From an uncultured Candidatus Melainabacteria bacterium (lineage in GTDB: Bacteria; Cyanobacteriota; Vampirovibrionia; Gastranaerophilales; Gastranaerophilaceae): a DNA stretch of 9,087 nt. Below are positions 5,751-9,087 of the stretch, one piece after another (position 1 is the stretch's first letter; every line of letters starts with the position of its first letter). The notes beneath the pieces are model-generated. The model was not told the origin of the DNA. It did no database searches and was given only the letters and a program-made list of their open reading frames with translations. The stretch covers positions 1 through 9,087 of the forward strand of contig CAKUTL010000059.1 in NCBI GenBank assembly GCA_934692295.1, written 5' to 3'. The position numbers and the translations under genes are program-made.

Positions 5751-6851
5751 ATGAGCAATAATGATTTTTATATTGAAGACTTTCTAAGACAAGCGGTTTC
5801 CGTGGGAGCATCTGATGCTCACATTTGCGAAGGCGAAAGACCTGCAATCAGAGTTTCAGGTCAAATCATGAGAATTAACCTTCCTCCTCTTACCAGTGAA
5901 GACATGGAGTTCACTATAAGAACCGTTGCTCCGCAGCACTTGAAAGACAGAATTACAAGATTTTTTGATATTGACTTTTCATACGAAATTCCGGGCTGTT
6001 CTCGTTTCCGTGTGAACATGTCTAGACAATTGGGGAAAACCGCAATGGTTATTCGTGCGATTCCTTATTATATCAAAACATTTAAAGAATTATACTTACC
6101 TGAAACATTGGAAGAATTTGCATCTTTCAACAATGGACTTGTTCTTGTAACAGGACCAACAGGTTCAGGTAAATCAACAACGATTGCCTCTTTGATTGAC
6201 TATATCAACGCATCTGTTGCAAAACACATAGTTACAATCGAAGATCCGGTCGAATTTATCTTCTCAAATAAAAAATCAATTGTTTCTCAAAGACAATTAT
6301 TGATTGATACTCCGTCATTCTCAGATGGTGTTAAATATGCCTTACGACAAGACCCGGACGTTATCTTCATCGGTGAAATTCGTGATAGAGAAACTATTGA
6401 ATCTGCATTGAAAGCGGCTGAAACTGGACACCTTGTTGTTTCAACAATCCACACAAACGATTCCGTTCAAACAGTAGCCAGAATTATCAACTTGTTTGAA
6501 CCAAATGAAAGACCATTTATCAGAAGCCAAATTGCAAACACTTTGAGAGGAACCATTTCGCAAAAACTAGTTCCTGCAATCGATGGAGGAACACGTCTTC
6601 CTGCAACTGAAATTTTAGTTGTAACACCGACAGTTAAAGACTTTATTCAGAAAGACGAATTGGAACAAATTTATGAACTTGTTAAAAACGGTTCATTTAA
6701 TAATATGACAACAATGAACATGTCATTGTACAAACTGTACAACGAAGAAAAAATCTCTAAAGAAACGGCTCTTACATATTCAGATAACAAACCTGAGCTT
6801 GAACAGATGATGAGAGGAATCTACCACGGTACAGGCATGAACAAAAATTAA
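5751..6851 (+). CDS. pilT: PilT-family type IV pilus retraction ATPase
   Basis: A 366-residue cytoplasmic hexameric ATPase of the PilT/VirB11-like secretion family, which powers pilus disassembly and so twitching motility and DNA pulling. The N-terminal PAS-like domain (about 5-105) begins with the usual LRQAVSVGASDAH (12-24). The ATPase core has Walker A GPTGSGKST (135-143), Asp box TIEDPVEF (162-169), Walker B DVIFIGEIRD (203-212) with Glu209, and His box STIHTNDSVQT (231-241), all intact. Length is that of PilT, without the N-terminal domain of PilB. The C-terminal AIRNLIRE motif of classical PilT is replaced by TVKDFIQK (294-301), and the later LGMQTLD by NNMTTMN (317-323). It may therefore be a PilT paralogue (PilU-like or accessory) rather than the main retraction motor. 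The ATG at 5751 follows AGAGGG by four bases. It is divergent from comEC and followed by recO after five bases. Confidence 0.9.
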   Translation: MSNNDFYIEDFLRQAVSVGASDAHICEGERPAIRVSGQIMRINLPPLTSEDMEFTIRTVAPQHLKDRITRFFDIDFSYEIPGCSRFRVNMSRQLGKTAMVIRAIPYYIKTFKELYLPETLEEFASFNNGLVLVTGPTGSGKSTTIASLIDYINASVAKHIVTIEDPVEFIFSNKKSIVSQRQLLIDTPSFSDGVKYALRQDPDVIFIGEIRDRETIESALKAAETGHLVVSTIHTNDSVQTVARIINLFEPNERPFIRSQIANTLRGTISQKLVPAIDGGTRLPATEILVVTPTVKDFIQKDELEQIYELVKNGSFNNMTTMNMSLYKLYNEEKISKETALTYSDNKPELEQMMRGIYHGTGMNKN

Positions 6852-6856
6852 GGATA

Positions 6857-7630
6857 ATGCAAAATAGTTTTGTAACAGACGCAATTAATCTAAAAGCCTA
6901 CAATCTTAGTGAATCAGACAAAATTATTGTTATGTATTCAAAAGATAAGGGACTAATCAGGGGAGTAGCAAAGGGAGTCAAAAAACCTAAAAGTAAATTA
7001 GGTGCAAGGATGGATTTGCTTGTCGCTAATACCCTTATGCTCCATAAAGGAAAGAATTTAGATACTATTTGCCAAGCAGAAGTCTTAAACACTTTCAACA
7101 AAACTCGCCAAGATATTGATAAAATTTTCTACTCAATGTATGTAACAGAAGTAGTTAATAATTTTGGGTTGGAAGATGACCCAAGTTCAGAAGTTATTTA
7201 TAACCTTTTATATAAAGCTCTTAATACAATTTCAGCTGCTCAAAACAAGGTTGAAATTCTTATCGCTGTAATTAAATTCCAATTAAAAATGATGATTGAA
7301 TCAGGCTTTTCAATAGAATTTGACACATGCCTGCACTGTAGATGCGATATTGAAGAAGAAACAATGTATTTCGTCCCTACGGCAGGTGGAGTTGTATGCA
7401 AGAAATGTGCAGGGAAATTATATTCAGCAAAGAAACAAATGCCACACAAGTTACGAGATTTTTTCAAACAAATGGCAACAAATGACTTTGATGAAATCGG
7501 AGAATACGAAACAAAAGCAAATGAAAAAGTTTGTACAGTATCATTTCAAGTTTTGAAAGAATATATTGAACTAAAATCTCCAAGAAAATTCAAATCTACT
7601 GAAATGTTACAAGACGTACAACCTGTTTAA
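6857..7630 (+). CDS. recO: DNA repair protein RecO
   Basis: A 257-residue RecO, the mediator that, with RecR, removes SSB from single-stranded DNA and loads RecA in gap repair and recombination. The N-terminal OB fold (about 3-80) is recognisable from TDAINLKAYNLSESDKII (7-24), DKGLIRGVAKGVKKPKS (30-46) and the following strand. The helical middle (85-155) precedes a zinc-binding site: Cys158-x2-Cys161 and Cys181-x2-Cys184. Cys163 is a further cysteine beside it. Length matches the family (about 240-260). It begins five bases after the pilT stop; its ribosome site AAGGA (6850-6854) overlaps that stop codon, so the two genes are co-transcribed and probably translationally coupled. Pairing with pilT, opposite comEC, would fit a link to transformation, although recO is also a universal repair gene. 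Confidence 0.93.
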   Translation: MQNSFVTDAINLKAYNLSESDKIIVMYSKDKGLIRGVAKGVKKPKSKLGARMDLLVANTLMLHKGKNLDTICQAEVLNTFNKTRQDIDKIFYSMYVTEVVNNFGLEDDPSSEVIYNLLYKALNTISAAQNKVEILIAVIKFQLKMMIESGFSIEFDTCLHCRCDIEEETMYFVPTAGGVVCKKCAGKLYSAKKQMPHKLRDFFKQMATNDFDEIGEYETKANEKVCTVSFQVLKEYIELKSPRKFKSTEMLQDVQPV

Positions 7631-7672
7631 TATTTCCTCCGACAAGGTTATATTTTTTATTTAATTTTATTA

Positions 7673-7678
7673 TATAAT
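7673..7678 (+). promoter_or_regulatory. -10 element of a promoter for the M16 peptidase
   Basis: A perfect TATAAT lies in the 72-base gap after recO, with a start expected near 7685. No clear -35 is seen (TTATAT at 7648-7653 would be 19 bases away). The leader would be short and carries AAGGA at 7689-7693, nine bases before the ATG at 7703. No hairpin terminator separates recO from it, so read-through from pilT-recO is also possible. Confidence 0.4.
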
Positions 7679-7702
7679 CACTATCAAAAAGGATGGTTTT
7701 CT

Positions 7703-9087
7703 ATGAAAAAATTTATAATAGTTGCAGCAATATTGGTATGTGGAAATGTAGTTTGGGCTTCTCAAGCACAAATGTACAAACTCGATAATGGTCAAACCGT
7801 TGTAGTTCAAGAAGTTAAAAATAATCCTATTGTAACAATTGACACTTGGATTAAAACAGGTTCCGTTGATGAAGATGATTATAATAACGGAGTTGCTCAC
7901 TTTTTAGAACATTTATTCTTTAAAGGTACTAAAACTCATGAGCCTGGAGAATTTGATAAAATCCTAGAAACAAAAGGAGCAATAACTAATGCTGCAACAA
8001 GTAAAGATTTTACTCACTATTATATAACTATTCCTTCAAAAGATTTTGATTTGGCAATGGATTTGCACGGAGATATGATTCTTCACCCACTTATTCCAAG
8101 AAAAGAAATGGAAAAAGAAAGAAAAGTTGTCCTTGAAGAAATCAGCAAAGACTTAAATTCGCCAACAAAAATAATGCAAGACAACTTAAATTCAATGCTA
8201 TACACAACTCACCCTTATAAAAGAAAAGTTATAGGAAGAAGTGATGTTATTGAAACAATCACCAGAGATCAAGTTTTGAATTTTTACAACAAAAACTACT
8301 CCCCATCTAATATGGTAACAGTAATTATTGGAGATGTTGATACAAACCATGCCATTGAAAAAACAAAAGAAGCTTTTAACGCTGAATACAAAAAACAAAC
8401 AAAAACAATTTACACAAAAGAAGCTCCACTAACAAAACAACAAAAGAAAGTTGAATATTTGGATACGGAATCAGGATATATGGTTATCGGATTTAGAGGA
8501 ACACCAATTGACGAAAAAGATTCTTACGCATTAGATGTTCTAGCAACTATTCTTGGAGATGGAAGATCTTCAGTTCTTAACCAAGTATTAAAAGAGAAAA
8601 AACGAATTGCTTTTTCTGTTGATGCGGGAAATTCTACCTTCCGAGATGATGGAATTTTCTATATCACAGTAAATTACGAACCAACAAAATGCAAAATAGT
8701 TCAAGATACAATCTTTAACGAAATCGAAAAAATTCAAAAAAATGGCGTTACAGATGACCAACTTAAACTTGCTAAAAATATAATTGAAAGAAGCACATAT
8801 TATTCAAGAGAATCAATAACAAATATTGCAACAGAAATAGGATATACAATGGCTTTAACTAATGACATCAAGTTCTATGATACATATCTTGATAATATTC
8901 AAAATGTATCAAAAGAAGATGTAAAAAAAGTTGCAGAAAAATATCTTGGAATAAATAAGAGTGCAGTATCTATCGTATTACCTAAAAGTGCAAAGGAAAT
9001 TCCGGTAGCCTCACTAACACAACAAGCTCCAGCAACAGCAGAACTTGTTAGCGAAAACGCTCAAACTCAAAAATATAAACTTTCTGA
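7703..9087 (+). CDS. Secreted M16-family zinc peptidase (pitrilysin/processing-peptidase type), runs off the right edge
   Basis: 461 codons of an exported metallopeptidase, incomplete at the 3' end. Residues 1-19 are a signal peptide (MKKFIIVAAIL, cleavage expected after VWA); Cys13 is not in a convincing lipobox, so a periplasmic or secreted product is likely. The first M16 domain (about 24-190) has the inverted zinc motif HFLEH (66-70) followed by LFFKGT (71-76). The third zinc ligand is expected at Glu145/146 in VVLEEIS (142-148), at the normal distance. The second, non-catalytic M16_C domain (about 195-385) includes FRGTPIDEKDSYALDVL and LGDGRSSVLNQVLKEKK. After a Gln/Ala/Thr linker, the last visible residues TQKYKLS resemble the start of the mature protein (AQMYKLDNG, 22-30). 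This suggests a second M16 unit beyond the window. Substrates are probably peptides in the envelope. Start fixed by AAGGA nine bases upstream. Confidence 0.9.
   Translation, partial: MKKFIIVAAILVCGNVVWASQAQMYKLDNGQTVVVQEVKNNPIVTIDTWIKTGSVDEDDYNNGVAHFLEHLFFKGTKTHEPGEFDKILETKGAITNAATSKDFTHYYITIPSKDFDLAMDLHGDMILHPLIPRKEMEKERKVVLEEISKDLNSPTKIMQDNLNSMLYTTHPYKRKVIGRSDVIETITRDQVLNFYNKNYSPSNMVTVIIGDVDTNHAIEKTKEAFNAEYKKQTKTIYTKEAPLTKQQKKVEYLDTESGYMVIGFRGTPIDEKDSYALDVLATILGDGRSSVLNQVLKEKKRIAFSVDAGNSTFRDDGIFYITVNYEPTKCKIVQDTIFNEIEKIQKNGVTDDQLKLAKNIIERSTYYSRESITNIATEIGYTMALTNDIKFYDTYLDNIQNVSKEDVKKVAEKYLGINKSAVSIVLPKSAKEIPVASLTQQAPATAELVSENAQTQKYKLS

Noticed and set aside
5665..5847. 61-residue N-terminal extension of comEC in the same open frame
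   Set aside because: It overlaps the start of pilT on the other strand, contains the predicted comEC and pilT promoters, and does not resemble the ComEC N-terminus, which starts naturally with the ATG at 5664.
6898..7556. Three short open frames on both strands within recO (6898-7101, 7240-7467, 7320-7556)
   Set aside because: All lie inside a strongly supported recO gene and show no family features.
7631..7660. Terminator between recO and the M16 peptidase
   Set aside because: Only a three-base CCT/AGG pairing precedes the T-rich stretch; too weak to support.
7670..8398. Minus-strand open frames (7670-7900, 8198-8398) opposite the M16 peptidase
   Set aside because: Antisense to the conserved zinc-binding and following regions of the peptidase; low-complexity translations.

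Overview
The window is AT-rich, gene-dense chromosomal DNA. Its proteins suggest a diderm bacterium with type IV pili: a PilT-family ATPase, a ComEC DNA-uptake channel, secreted lytic transglycosylase and M16 peptidase, and a GH57 glucan branching enzyme. The mix of GH57 glycogen metabolism, type IV pilus genes and low GC fits the non-photosynthetic cyanobacterial lineage Melainabacteria/Gastranaerophilales (Vampirovibrionia). That placement is inference from gene content and style; there is no marker gene here that settles it.

Layout. Positions 1-773 (minus) hold the N-terminal half of a GH57 1,4-alpha-glucan branching enzyme that runs off the left edge. Positions 935-1255 (minus) encode a small Cro/C1-type (XRE) regulator, divergent from a family 2 glycosyltransferase at 1421-2269 (plus). 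The space between them carries four TAC-NN-GTA sites, three of them clustered over a good sigma-70-type promoter for the glycosyltransferase. A bidirectional terminator (2281-2314) separates the glycosyltransferase from a convergent, secreted SLT-type lytic transglycosylase (2336-3016, minus, TTG start). That gene has a 250-base upstream region with two promoter candidates and inverted repeats. Upstream of it on the same strand is comEC (3268-5664).

From 5751 everything runs on the plus strand: a pilT-like retraction ATPase (5751-6851), recO five bases later (6857-7630), then, after a new promoter, a secreted M16 zinc peptidase (7703 to the right edge, incomplete). The comEC and pilT promoters are back to back and appear to share their -35 region.

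How they work together. PilT-like retraction, the ComEC membrane channel and RecO (RecA loading) are three steps of one possible route: pull DNA in, pass it over the inner membrane, recombine it. The XRE/glycosyltransferase pair looks like a locally regulated surface-glycan function. The transglycosylase and peptidase are envelope housekeeping or remodelling enzymes. No stretch over 300 bases lacks a gene; the longest gap is 3017-3267. I see no tRNA, rRNA, CRISPR array, insertion sequence or recognisable defence system. The most unusual signals are regulatory: the operator array, the shared comEC/pilT promoter and the transglycosylase leader. There is also a diverged C-terminal motif in the PilT-like protein.
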